From: Opitutia bacterium
GTDB lineage: Bacteria; Verrucomicrobiota; Verrucomicrobiia; Opitutales; Opitutaceae
NCBI GenBank assembly: GCA_016187925.1
Contig: JACPIS010000048.1
Span: 1 to 64,000, forward strand
Direction: 5' to 3'
DNA length: 64,000 nucleotides
Below the pieces are notes generated by a model. It was not told where the DNA came from, did not search any database, and worked only from the letters and a program-made list of their open reading frames with translations. The position numbers and the translations under genes are program-made. Positions 1 through 8,903 of this stretch are shown here, in pieces. Each line of letters begins with the position of its first letter. Position 1 is the first letter of the stretch.

Positions 1-190
1 AAAACACCGCCACTGGTGGCGCGTCCTCCTCCGCCAATTGAGCGACGCGGATCCCTGCTATGCAGTTGCCGCCCTCGCCGCCAGAGCCGGAAAAAATCAG
101 ATTATCTCGACCTCGACTGCATGAGTCCGGCTTAGGAAACCCGCTTCTACAGTGGTTGACAGCAGCGTGGGTCGAGAAGAAGTCTGTCAC

Positions 191-610
191 ATGACTTACG
201 GACCCGACCTCCAGCGCGCCCGCGCGCAGTTGAAAGTATGGTGGATCGTCTGGGCGGCGCTGCTCGTCGGGCTCTGCGCGCTTTGGTGGTTTTTCGGATT
301 TCTGAAACTGCTGGGCAACGAGCCGCATGCGAACCCGCTGCTCGATCTCACCGGGTTGGTGCCGCTGTTCGTGAGCATCGTCATCCGCTGGCTCGTGCTG
401 CCGCGCGGCATCGAGATGGCGCGCGCCTTCGTGATGTTCATCACCGGCCTGGCGCTGGCCGAGGCCTGCGGAGTTCTGGGTATCTTCCTCGGCGGCCCGT
501 ACCGCGACGACCTGTTCCTGCTCGGCGTGCTGGGCATCGCGCAATACGCGCCGTTCTTCGCGAAGCGCTACCTCGAGCCGAAGCCGCAAGGTTTCATCCC
601 GAACAACTGA
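191..610 (+). CDS. hypothetical membrane protein
   Basis: ORF track; several hydrophobic segments; start taken at internal ATG (MTYGPDLQ). Confidence 0.6.
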   Translation: MTYGPDLQRARAQLKVWWIVWAALLVGLCALWWFFGFLKLLGNEPHANPLLDLTGLVPLFVSIVIRWLVLPRGIEMARAFVMFITGLALAEACGVLGIFLGGPYRDDLFLLGVLGIAQYAPFFAKRYLEPKPQGFIPNN

Positions 611-615
611 CCCGC

Positions 616-1305
616 CTATTTCCAGGCGGGATCGAGGCTCCAGAACGGTCCCGTGAGGCCGAGTTGCTCGAAGGTCGCCTTCGCCTCGGCCGGAGTCTTG
701 CGCCGCCACTCTGGGGCGAGCCAGTCGCCGTACCAGTTGCTGGCCAGCCGCCACATGGTCTCGAGGGGCATGACGTAGCCGCGCGCGACGTTGTGCCGCC
801 GGCACCAGTCGTCGATGTCGGTCTCGGTGCGGAACGGCAGCATGTTGCCGCAGGTGAAGACAACGTTATCCCAGAACTGCGCGACGGGCACGACGAGATG
901 CACGAGGTAATCCTGGTCGAGCAGCCGGCCGCCCTGCATGCGTATGGTGACCTGCTCCGCCTCGCCGCCGAGCCGGACGTGGATGGTGGTGTCCTCCTTC
1001 ACCATCGCAGCGATGCCGAGCGAGCACCAGATGCAGTTGCTCCACCAGGATTGCCGGGCGGTCTGGACGAAACAAGGACCGGGCCAGAGGGCGAAGGGAT
1101 GGACGAGCCACAGCTTGCAGCCGCAAGCCTCGGGATGAAGCACGACGCCGTGGGAGGCGTGCAAGCGTTTCAGGGAATTCTCGACGTCGGCGGTCTCGCA
1201 CTTGAACTCGCGGGCGAGCTGCGCGTTGTCGGGGGCGAAACCGCGGTCGGCGATGAAACGGGTCAGACGCGCCCGGACCAGGGCGTCGTTCAGCGGGGTA
1301 GGCAT
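616..1305 (-). CDS. alkylmercury lyase (MerB)-like family protein
   Basis: MerB-like layout: N-terminal helical domain, then SNCIWCSLGIAAM and later FTCGN motif; start at MPTPLNDAL. Confidence 0.6.
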   Translation of the reverse strand: MPTPLNDALVRARLTRFIADRGFAPDNAQLAREFKCETADVENSLKRLHASHGVVLHPEACGCKLWLVHPFALWPGPCFVQTARQSWWSNCIWCSLGIAAMVKEDTTIHVRLGGEAEQVTIRMQGGRLLDQDYLVHLVVPVAQFWDNVVFTCGNMLPFRTETDIDDWCRRHNVARGYVMPLETMWRLASNWYGDWLAPEWRRKTPAEAKATFEQLGLTGPFWSLDPAWK

Positions 1306-1351
1306 GTGCCGAACCGTGTTTCGTTTTACCGGATTCGCAAGCGGGAGACAG

Positions 1352-1684
1352 CTAGGCCTTCGTCTCACGCTTCATCGCGGCGAACTCGGCGCGCAGCCAT
1401 TGCTTCGTCTCGAAGGGAATCGCGTTCCAATGCGTCCCAATGAGTGCGCCTTCGAGCGCGTAGGCCATGAGCACGCTGACGGGATGGCCGGACTGCCGGA
1501 TGCGCCGACAGGCTTCGATGGGGCCGAGCCGTTCGAGTTGCTCGCGGGTGTGGATGCCGGCCGCGGCGAGCCAAGCCGAGGATTTCGGCCCGAGGTTGAG
1601 CAGGTTGCCGAGTGAGCGTGTTCCGGCCTTCCCGTTTCGATGAGACGGCGTGCGGCGCACTTTGATGGGCTTGAGGCGCCCCAT
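1352..1684 (-). CDS. TfoX C-terminal domain-like protein
   Basis: LLNLGPKSSAWLAAAGIHTREQLERLG...AYALEGAL pattern of TfoX C-terminal domain. Confidence 0.75.
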   Translation of the reverse strand: MGRLKPIKVRRTPSHRNGKAGTRSLGNLLNLGPKSSAWLAAAGIHTREQLERLGPIEACRRIRQSGHPVSVLMAYALEGALIGTHWNAIPFETKQWLRAEFAAMKRETKA

Positions 1685-1689
1685 GGTGT

Positions 1690-2079
1690 TCAGACCGTGA
1701 GCTCGATGCGGTTGCCGTCGGGATCGAGCACGCAGCTCTCGTAGTAACCATCGCCCGTGCGGCGGGGAGCGGACACGACGCGGTAGCCGTCGCGCTGCAG
1801 GCGCGCGGTCAGCTCGTCCACGGCGGACTCACTGCCGAGGGAAACGGCGAAGTGGATGAGGCCGGTCGCCTGCCGGTCGACGTCGTTCGCGTTGGCGGGG
1901 ATGCCGGGCATCTGCATCAGCTCGAGCCGCGCCCCGGTGGTGAAGTTCAGAAAGTACGAAGAGAAGCCGTTGCGCGGATTGTGATAGCGCTCCCCGGCGC
2001 GCGCGCCGAGGTAGGTTTCGTAGAAATGGCGGGCCCGCTCGAGGTCGTGCGTCCAGAGGGCGATGTGCTCGATCTGCAC
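1690..2079 (-). CDS. VOC family (glyoxalase-like) protein
   Basis: HIALWTHDLERARHFYETYLGA ... DPDGNRIELTV. Confidence 0.88.
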   Translation of the reverse strand: MQIEHIALWTHDLERARHFYETYLGARAGERYHNPRNGFSSYFLNFTTGARLELMQMPGIPANANDVDRQATGLIHFAVSLGSESAVDELTARLQRDGYRVVSAPRRTGDGYYESCVLDPDGNRIELTV

Positions 2080-2098
2080 CGACGTGAAGCGCGAAGAC

Positions 2099-3238
2099 TC
2101 AGTTGGCGCCCGCGGGCACGCTCAGCCGGCGCAACCAGCGGTAGTGCGAGACGAGCCCGGCCCAGAGGGTCTTGTGCTCGTTGTAGCGCACGCCGAACTC
2201 GCGGCAGGTGGACTCGACGATCTTCGAAATCTCCGGGTAATGGATGTGGCAGATGCGCGGGAAGAGGTGGTGCTCGACCTGGAAATTCAGGCCGCCGAGC
2301 AGCCAGCACACGAGACGGCTGTTGCGGGCGAAATCGACCGTGGTGTGGATTTGGTGAACCATCCAGTTGTCCTCCATCCGGTTCGTGGCCTGGTCGGGCA
2401 TCGGGAAATCGGCCTCCTCCACGCAGTGCGCGAGCTGGAAAACCACGCTGAGCACCACGCCCACGACGCTGGCCACCAGCACGTAGAACAGCAGCACCTT
2501 CCACCAGGTGTGGAGAAACAGCGGCACGACGAAGGCCAGGGTGAAGAACACCGCCTTGCCGCCGATGAAGATGGCCAGCTCCCGGCCCTTCGGGCGCGGG
2601 AACGGATGCCCGCCGATATCGCGCGTCACCAGATCGCGGAAGTCGCCGTAGAGATGCCAGCGGATCGTCATGAAGCCGTAGAGCGCCCACAGGTAGAAAT
2701 GCTGCAGGCGGTGGAAAAAATAATGCGGCTGGTGCGGCGTCACGCGCGCGAACGCCCCGAGATCGACGTCCGCATCGTGGTCGGTGATGTTCACGTAGAT
2801 GTGGTGCGAGGCGACGTGCTTCCAGTGCCAGAGGTAGGAGCTGGCGCCGATGAGATCCATCGACATGGCGGTCAGCTTGTTGATCCAAGGATGGTCGGAG
2901 TAGGCGAGGTGCGAGCCGTCGTGCTGGATGTTGAAGCCGATCATGCCGGCCGAGCCGCCGAGCATGAGAGCCGCGGCGATGGCCTGCAGCGGCGTGTGCG
3001 CGAGAAACACGAGCACGATGTAGCTGAGGAAGAACACCGCGAGGATGACGCAGGTCTTCACGTACATCTGCGCGCAATCGCGCGGATTCTTGCCGGTGCG
3101 GCGGAAAAAATCCTCCACGCGGCGGCGGAGCTCGGCTTGGAAGCCGTCGTTTTCGCCGAAACGCGGGCGGGCATGCGGGGAGGCGACGGCGATGGACGGC
3201 GTGTCGATGGTGAGGGCGGGGGTCGGGGGGACGGACAT
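2099..3238 (-). CDS. fatty acid desaturase / acyl-CoA desaturase
   Basis: Histidine boxes HDGSH, HVASHH, QVEHHLFP. Confidence 0.9.
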   Translation of the reverse strand: MSVPPTPALTIDTPSIAVASPHARPRFGENDGFQAELRRRVEDFFRRTGKNPRDCAQMYVKTCVILAVFFLSYIVLVFLAHTPLQAIAAALMLGGSAGMIGFNIQHDGSHLAYSDHPWINKLTAMSMDLIGASSYLWHWKHVASHHIYVNITDHDADVDLGAFARVTPHQPHYFFHRLQHFYLWALYGFMTIRWHLYGDFRDLVTRDIGGHPFPRPKGRELAIFIGGKAVFFTLAFVVPLFLHTWWKVLLFYVLVASVVGVVLSVVFQLAHCVEEADFPMPDQATNRMEDNWMVHQIHTTVDFARNSRLVCWLLGGLNFQVEHHLFPRICHIHYPEISKIVESTCREFGVRYNEHKTLWAGLVSHYRWLRRLSVPAGAN

Positions 3239-3322
3239 GCAAAACCGTCGGGTGACGGCACTCAAAACCTGCGAAATCCCGCGCCCAGCGCAAGCGCGGC
3301 GCCAAGAAATTTTTTTGAACGC

Positions 3323-3354
3323 AAGCGCCCCGCGCGGAGCCGCGCGAGGCGCTT
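3323..3354. repeat. strong GC-rich hairpin AAGCGCC..GCGCGG..CCGCGC..GGCGCTT
   Basis: Direct reading of inverted repeat; no T-tract on either strand in the right place. Confidence 0.5.
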
Positions 3355-3359
3355 GTTAC

Positions 3360-3566
3360 TCAGCGGGTTTCGCAGTAGGTCTGGCGGGGCGCGTCCACTT
3401 CCGGCCGGTCCGGATCCACGAAGAAAACGTGGGTCAGGTCGACGGCGGTGAAAGACGCGGTGTCGATCAGCCGTTGAAGGGCGGCGAAAGGCCCGCGTGC
3501 GGGCCGCGCTACGGGCGCGGCGACGGGGTTGAGCTTGGCGGTGGGAATGGTGCAGCAGGAGTTCAT
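3360..3566 (-). CDS. small hypothetical protein
   Basis: ORF track only. Confidence 0.4.
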   Translation of the reverse strand: MNSCCTIPTAKLNPVAAPVARPARGPFAALQRLIDTASFTAVDLTHVFFVDPDRPEVDAPRQTYCETR

Positions 3567-3630
3567 GGCGGCAGTTGGTTTGATTTTTGAATCTAGCCAG
3601 GCAGACGCGGAATTCCACCGGGGGACGCGA

Positions 3631-4644
3631 CTAATCGGCTGTGCGGATGACGATTTTGCCGAAGTGTGCTCCTGTCAGGAGGTGCCGGAAGGCGGCCGGC
3701 GCCTCGCCGAAGGCGAACTCCCGGTCGATCACCGGATGCAACCGGTGTTGCTCCATCGCGCGGAGCAGCTCGCGGAACATCGCCCTCGAGCCGACGCGCA
3801 ACGAGTGCACGGTGGCGCCGCTGCGAATGAACTCCACCGCGTCGAGCTGCAACGCCGTGCCGCTCAGGAAGCCGACGAATGCGATGCGCCCGTTGGCGCG
3901 CACCGCGCGCAGCGCCTCGCCGAAGGTCGCCGGTCCGCCGACCTCGAGCACGAAGTCCGCCCCGCGGCCGCCGGTCAGCTCCCGCACGCGCCGACCCCAG
4001 TCGGGTGTGGCGCGATAGTTGATGGTCTCGTCCGCCCCGAGTTCGCGGGCGCGGGCCAGTTTTTCGTCGCTGCTGGAAGTGATGAGCGTGCGCAACCCGG
4101 CGGCATGCGCGAGCTGGAGCCCGAAAAGCGATACGCCACCCGTGCCTTCGAGCACGACGGTCGCGCCGGGCCGCAGGTCGCCGGTCGTGAACAGCGCGTT
4201 CCACGCCGTCAGCGCGGCGATGGGCAGGGTTGCGCCCTCGGCGAAGGAGAGATGCGCCGGCAGCGGCACCAGTCCGTGTTCGGGTAGCACGGAGAACTCC
4301 GTGAGCACGCCCGGCAGCGGCGCGCCGAGCGAGAGGCGGGTGTTTTCCGGCGTGGGCGGACCTTCCTGCCACGATTGGATGTAGTGGCCGATGACGCGGT
4401 CGCCCGGCCGCCACGCAGTCACGCTGTCGCCCACGGACACGACTTCACCGGCGGCATCGGAGAGCGGCGTGAACGGCAGCGGCAAGTTGGGCAGGTAAGT
4501 GCCCTGCACGATGACGAGATCGCGGTAGTTGAGCGACTGCGCCCGCCAGCGGACGAGCACCTCGCCCGAGCCGGGTTGCGGGATAGGACGATCGATGAGC
4601 TTTAACGCATCGATTCCGAAACGATCAATCTGCCAGGTTTTCAT
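3631..4644 (-). CDS. NAD(P)-dependent zinc-type alcohol dehydrogenase / quinone oxidoreductase family
   Basis: MDR fold: MKTWQIDRFGIDALKLIDRPIPQPGSGEVLVRW..., VLEGTGGVSLFGLQLAHAAG. Confidence 0.88.
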   Translation of the reverse strand: MKTWQIDRFGIDALKLIDRPIPQPGSGEVLVRWRAQSLNYRDLVIVQGTYLPNLPLPFTPLSDAAGEVVSVGDSVTAWRPGDRVIGHYIQSWQEGPPTPENTRLSLGAPLPGVLTEFSVLPEHGLVPLPAHLSFAEGATLPIAALTAWNALFTTGDLRPGATVVLEGTGGVSLFGLQLAHAAGLRTLITSSSDEKLARARELGADETINYRATPDWGRRVRELTGGRGADFVLEVGGPATFGEALRAVRANGRIAFVGFLSGTALQLDAVEFIRSGATVHSLRVGSRAMFRELLRAMEQHRLHPVIDREFAFGEAPAAFRHLLTGAHFGKIVIRTAD

Positions 4645-4696
4645 AGGAGAAAAGGGGGAATAAACACGCTTGGCCGACGCACCGGCCGGGGTGCTT

Positions 4697-4890
4697 ATAC
4701 CAATCGCCCGTAGCATTTGGACTTTGGCGCGGCAGCAGCCGGTAGGGACGGACCGCCGGGCCGTCCGTTCTGCTGGCCAGCAGAATCCTCACGGCGCGCC
4801 CAGCGGCGACGAGTGCTTGAGCCTCGGCGGTCGCGCCCTACCTCGTCGGACTTGGCCCAATAGTCTATTTCCTACGGGCGTTTGGTATTA
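4697..4890. repeat. MITE-like palindromic element with 16-bp terminal inverted repeats (TACCAATCGCCCGTAG / CTACGGGCGTTTGGTA)
   Basis: TIRs read directly; ~190-nt body shared with 28317-28528. Confidence 0.75.
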
Positions 4891-5541
4891 GTCGGGGATT
4901 TGGTCGAGGGTGGTGACGATGGTGGCAAACCGATCCGCCAGCTCGGCCAGCGCGACGCGGTGCACCGTGGCGGCAGGCAGCGAACCACCGGCTCCGTCGG
5001 GAAGATCGCGCGTCGCGCAGGCATCGGCGATGACGGTGATTTCATAGCCGAGATCGAAGCCGGCCCGGACGGTGGCGCTCACGCACATGTGGGTCATGTA
5101 GCCGGAAACGACAATTTTTTTGCGTCCGAGCTGCTGCAGGGCATCGGCCAGCGTCGTGCCGGCGAAGGCATTGGGCAGTTGCTTGGCGATGACGGTCTCG
5201 CCCGACCGGGGCGTCGCTTCCGGCGCGAAGGCCACGAAGGGTCCGTCGGAGTCGAAAAGTCCGCGTCCGGGCTTGCTCAGCTGCTGGATGTGGATGATCG
5301 GCACGCCGGCCGCGCGCGCACGCGCTAGCAACCGGTTGGTCTGCCGGAGTGCGTCGGCGACCCCGGCGAGGGGCAGGCGGCCGTCGGTGTATTCGCGCTG
5401 GGCATCGATGATGACGACCACGCTCGCGGAGAGCGGTGCGGGCGATGGACGGTGGCCACCGATTTCGCGCAGAGTGAGCGGAGCGGCCGCAGCGACGACG
5501 GTTCCGAGCGCGGCGAGAGCAGGCAGGAGGAGATGCTTCAT
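4888..5541 (-). CDS. cysteine hydrolase (isochorismatase-like) with signal peptide
   Basis: VVIIDAQREY, ...VVSGYMTHMCVSATVRAG. Confidence 0.85.
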   Translation of the reverse strand: MKHLLLPALAALGTVVAAAAPLTLREIGGHRPSPAPLSASVVVIIDAQREYTDGRLPLAGVADALRQTNRLLARARAAGVPIIHIQQLSKPGRGLFDSDGPFVAFAPEATPRSGETVIAKQLPNAFAGTTLADALQQLGRKKIVVSGYMTHMCVSATVRAGFDLGYEITVIADACATRDLPDGAGGSLPAATVHRVALAELADRFATIVTTLDQIPD

Positions 5542-5632
5542 GAGGCGGACAGCTTACCCCGCCGGCGCCGGGCCGGCTAATGCCTCCTTTTTGGGCTCGT
5601 ATGCCTTTTGGTTATGAGGCTGAACAGGCGGC

Positions 5633-6523
5633 ATGGAACTGCGGCACCTGCGGTATTTCGTGGCGGTGGCGGAGGCGCTGAACTTCTCCCGCGCCGCCGC
5701 GCGCCTGCACGTCACCCAGCCCGCGCTCAGCCGGCAGATCCGCGACTTGGAGGCGGAGCTCGGCCGCCGGCTGCTGCACCGCGGGGCGAATGCCCGCACC
5801 GAGCTGACGCCGGAGGGCAAGGCGCTGCTGGCGGGCGCGCGGGAGTTGCTGGCCGGTGCGGACCAACTGGCGGCCAAGGTGCGCGAGGGCGCCACCCGCC
5901 TGCGCTTCGGGCACTACGGGGTGCTGTGGCTCGACTATTTTTCGCCGGCGCTCCGCCGCTTCGCCCAGCGCCACCCGAAGGTCAAACTGTGTCCCATCGA
6001 GCTGACGCCGCGCGAACTGGCCGGCGCGTTGCGCCGCGGCGAAGTCGACTTGGCGCTCGTCGGTTTGACAGACGCGGCGCAGCGCCGGGAATTTTCCACC
6101 CGGCGCGTGGCGACGTATCCGGCGTTGCTGGCGCTGGCGGCGACGCATCCGCTCGCCAAGCGGCGGAAGCTGCGGCTGGCCGAGTTGCGCGACGCCGAGT
6201 GGGTCACGTGGGACGAGCGGGAATTTCCCGGTCGCAAGCAACAGCTGATCGAGGTGTGCCGGGCGGCGGGCTTCCGGCCGCGCATCGCGCTGGAGACCGA
6301 CAGCATGGCTTCGCTCTTCGTGCATGTGGCCACGACCGAGACGGTGGGGCACGTCATCCCGATGACCCGGCGCATGCCGCACGAAGGGGTGGTGTTTGCC
6401 GAGATCGATCCGCCGTCGGCTTTTGTTTCCGAGATGCACGTGGCGTGGCGGCGGCACGAGCCGCGCGGCGTGCTCATTGAGGAATTGGTCGGCGAGCTCG
6501 CGGCGACGCCGGCGAAACGCTGA
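5633..6523 (+). CDS. LysR family transcriptional regulator
   Basis: MELRHLRYFVAVAEALNFSRAAARLHVTQPALSRQI. Confidence 0.95.
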   Translation: MELRHLRYFVAVAEALNFSRAAARLHVTQPALSRQIRDLEAELGRRLLHRGANARTELTPEGKALLAGARELLAGADQLAAKVREGATRLRFGHYGVLWLDYFSPALRRFAQRHPKVKLCPIELTPRELAGALRRGEVDLALVGLTDAAQRREFSTRRVATYPALLALAATHPLAKRRKLRLAELRDAEWVTWDEREFPGRKQQLIEVCRAAGFRPRIALETDSMASLFVHVATTETVGHVIPMTRRMPHEGVVFAEIDPPSAFVSEMHVAWRRHEPRGVLIEELVGELAATPAKR

Positions 6524-6534
6524 GTGGCGGCAGC

Positions 6535-7056
6535 TCAGTCCTGCCCCAACCGGCCCGTGTCGGCGAGGCGTTCCAAGAACAGCCAGCAGCGCTTCGCGCG
6601 CGTCTCGGGTGTCTTCGCTTCCTCGATGTAGCGGATGACCTGCCGGCGGCTGGCGAGGCTGTTGGCGAGCCAGCGCCCGGCGAGCGGCGGGCGCGACTGG
6701 AAGGCTTTCCGCATCTCCTCGGGCAGGTCGGGCTCGCGCGAGGCGGTGTCGGGCGCGAGGGTGAACTCGATTTCGTCGCCTGCGTCGACGCCGGCGGCGC
6801 GGAGCAGCTCGACCTTGAAAGCCAGCTTGTAGTGGCCGCGCTTGCCCGGGAGCAGCGTCACGCGGTCGAGGTCGCCGTTGAAGCGCAGCACGGCGTTCCA
6901 ACCGCGCCCGCCGCCCTTGATCTCGGCGGCCGGCAAGCCGAGCGGATCGACGAGTTTCCTGGGCAGATCGACCCAGCGGACGAGGGCGATCTGGTACAGC
7001 TTGGCGGTAAAACAGTTCACGCGGCTGGAGTCTACGGCTGGAGACATGCGGGGCAA
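6535..7056 (-). CDS. DUF1905 / YdeI-OmpD-associated domain protein
   Basis: DUF1905-like beta region plus RPPLAGRWLANSLASRRQVIRYIEEAKTPETRAKR. Confidence 0.75.
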   Translation of the reverse strand: MPRMSPAVDSSRVNCFTAKLYQIALVRWVDLPRKLVDPLGLPAAEIKGGGRGWNAVLRFNGDLDRVTLLPGKRGHYKLAFKVELLRAAGVDAGDEIEFTLAPDTASREPDLPEEMRKAFQSRPPLAGRWLANSLASRRQVIRYIEEAKTPETRAKRCWLFLERLADTGRLGQD

Positions 7057-7069
7057 GCCGGAGCCGGGT

Positions 7070-7414
7070 TCAGCGTTTGCGGCGGGAGGACTGGGCGCGC
7101 GGATTAAACGTCAGGGCGAGGCTCAGCCACGAGGCGAGTTGCGACTCGGTACGCAGAACGGACCGGTCGACGAAGACGTATCCGCGCATCGGGCGACCGG
7201 TGAAATCCATCGGCTTGCAGCCGGGCCGCCGGAGGGCGTCGTCATATGCGGCCGGATCGATGCGGGCCATGAGGCGGTCCGACTCCACGCCGACGCACAT
7301 CTTGCCACGGACCATGAAGACGAGGCCGCCCATCATGCGCTTGGTTTCAGGATGGATCTTCTTGGCCGTGAAATAGCCGGCAACACGGGCAGCGAGGACT
7401 TCATCGTAAGGCAT
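7070..7414 (-). CDS. TfoX/Sxy N-terminal domain protein
   Basis: ETKRMMGGLVFMVRGKMCVGVESDRLMARIDPAAYDDAL. Confidence 0.85.
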   Translation of the reverse strand: MPYDEVLAARVAGYFTAKKIHPETKRMMGGLVFMVRGKMCVGVESDRLMARIDPAAYDDALRRPGCKPMDFTGRPMRGYVFVDRSVLRTESQLASWLSLALTFNPRAQSSRRKR

Positions 7415-7424
7415 ATGGCGGTTC

Positions 7425-7883
7425 CTATTTGCAGGGTGGAGGAGGGAGTGGTTTGCCGGCGGCCTTGAACTCGGCGAGCAGCCCGGCACGCAGCGTGCGG
7501 ATGAAGTTTTCCCGATCGTGTTTCAGCGGGTGCAGGCTTTCGGCGGGCGCCTTGACCGCGGGCAGGTGGCTGGCACTCCAGAGGATCAGTTCAATCATGG
7601 TGGGAACGAGATCGAGGCCCATCTCCGTGACCCGGTAGACGTATTTTTTCCCGTCGGCGGGGTGGTCGAAACGGGCCACGAGCCCGGATCGGCAGAGTTT
7701 TTCCAGGCGGTCGGTGAGAATGTTGGTGGCGATGCCCTCGCCGGCGCCAAGAAATTGGCCGAATTCGCGGCGGCCGAAGAAAATCAAGTCGCGCAAGACG
7801 ATCAGCGTCCAGCGGTCGCCCAGCAAATCGAGCGCGTTGGCGACAGGACAGCCCGAGCGGGCCGGGTTTTTTTTCGGCGGCAT
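7425..7883 (-). CDS. HxlR family transcriptional regulator
   Basis: CPVANALDLLGDRWTLIVLRDLIFFGRREFGQFL. Confidence 0.93.
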   Translation of the reverse strand: MPPKKNPARSGCPVANALDLLGDRWTLIVLRDLIFFGRREFGQFLGAGEGIATNILTDRLEKLCRSGLVARFDHPADGKKYVYRVTEMGLDLVPTMIELILWSASHLPAVKAPAESLHPLKHDRENFIRTLRAGLLAEFKAAGKPLPPPPCK

Positions 7884-7904
7884 CAGCGAAACAGGAAGTT
7901 AATA

Positions 7905-7949
7905 CTTGCAAAGAGCAAGAAAAGATAATTCGAGTTCGCTTGTAACTCG
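7905..7949. promoter_or_regulatory. candidate HxlR operator region: dyads CTTGCaaagaGCAAG and CGAGTTcgcttgtAACTCG
   Basis: Inverted repeats in divergent intergenic region. Confidence 0.45.
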
Positions 7950-7978
7950 CAAGTAAACGTCAACCCCCCCCCCGCTCT

Positions 7979-8395
7979 ATGAATCTACGTTTCTTCCTCA
8001 GTCTGTTCGCCTACGCGTTGCTCACGATGATTCTCGGTCCCTTATGGCATTTCGTGCTCTTTAAGGACGCCTATCACGCTTTCGGCATCTATAACCGGGC
8101 CGATCCGATCATCCCGCTCGGATTTCTCTCGATGTGGATCCAGGGCGCGATCCTCGCCTGGCTGTTTCCCCGTTGGCTGGAGGCCAAGGCTCCTCTGGCC
8201 AGTGGACTGAAGTTCTGTCTGCTGATGGGGCTGTTCATGTTTACCGTTTCGACCCTGGCGGCGGCGGCCAAGACGGTGGTGCACGGAATGAGCCAGTTCT
8301 TACTGATCCAGGCGGCGTTTCATCTCATCCAATTTGGCCTCACGGGTCTGTTGCTGGGCTGGATTCACCGCGAACCCCGTCCGGCGGCCGCTTAA
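7979..8395 (+). CDS. hypothetical membrane protein
   Basis: Four hydrophobic segments; divergent from HxlR. Confidence 0.75.
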   Translation: MNLRFFLSLFAYALLTMILGPLWHFVLFKDAYHAFGIYNRADPIIPLGFLSMWIQGAILAWLFPRWLEAKAPLASGLKFCLLMGLFMFTVSTLAAAAKTVVHGMSQFLLIQAAFHLIQFGLTGLLLGWIHREPRPAAA

Positions 8396-8424
8396 ACCCA
8401 AACCCAACTCAACCCACTATCACC

Positions 8425-8835
8425 ATGAAAACCATTCATGCGGAAATCATCATTCAAACTTCGGTGCCGCAAGTTTGGGCCCTGTTGGGTGATCCAACGG
8501 CCGCCTCGCGCTACGTGCCCGGCGTGGTGCAAGCCCGGTTCGACGGGACGCACCGCGTCTGTGTTTTGGCGAACGGTGCCGAGATCCACGAACACCTGAC
8601 TTTCAACCCGGAGCAACATGCGCTGACTTACCGGCATGTGAAGACCCCGATGCCGGTGCGACATTCGGCGGGTGCATTCCGTGTGCGGCCCGAAGGAGAC
8701 TGTAGTCGGGTGGAAGTGACAGCCGAGCTGGAGGCGAACTCTGCGGACATGGAGCCGGCGTTGGCCGCCATGATGAGCGAAGGGCTCAAGGCGACTCTGC
8801 AGAATCTCAAGCTCCTAGCCGAGAGGGCGGGGTAG
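8425..8835 (+). CDS. SRPBCC family protein (polyketide cyclase/START-like)
   Basis: EIIIQTSVPQVWALLGDPTAASRYVPGV; start at ATG 8425 inside longer ORF. Confidence 0.85.
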   Translation: MKTIHAEIIIQTSVPQVWALLGDPTAASRYVPGVVQARFDGTHRVCVLANGAEIHEHLTFNPEQHALTYRHVKTPMPVRHSAGAFRVRPEGDCSRVEVTAELEANSADMEPALAAMMSEGLKATLQNLKLLAERAG

Positions 8836-8903
8836 CTCGCGCCCTGAAAGAAAACATCGCGCGGAACGCCGTGGCGCCCGCGTTCGGTCGGCGGCGGCCG
8901 GGC

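Noticed and set aside
3323-3354. Rho-independent terminator for the small ORF 3360-3566
   Set aside because: Stem is strong but the minus strand continues GCGTTCAAAAAAATTTC, so no T-tract; kept only as a hairpin
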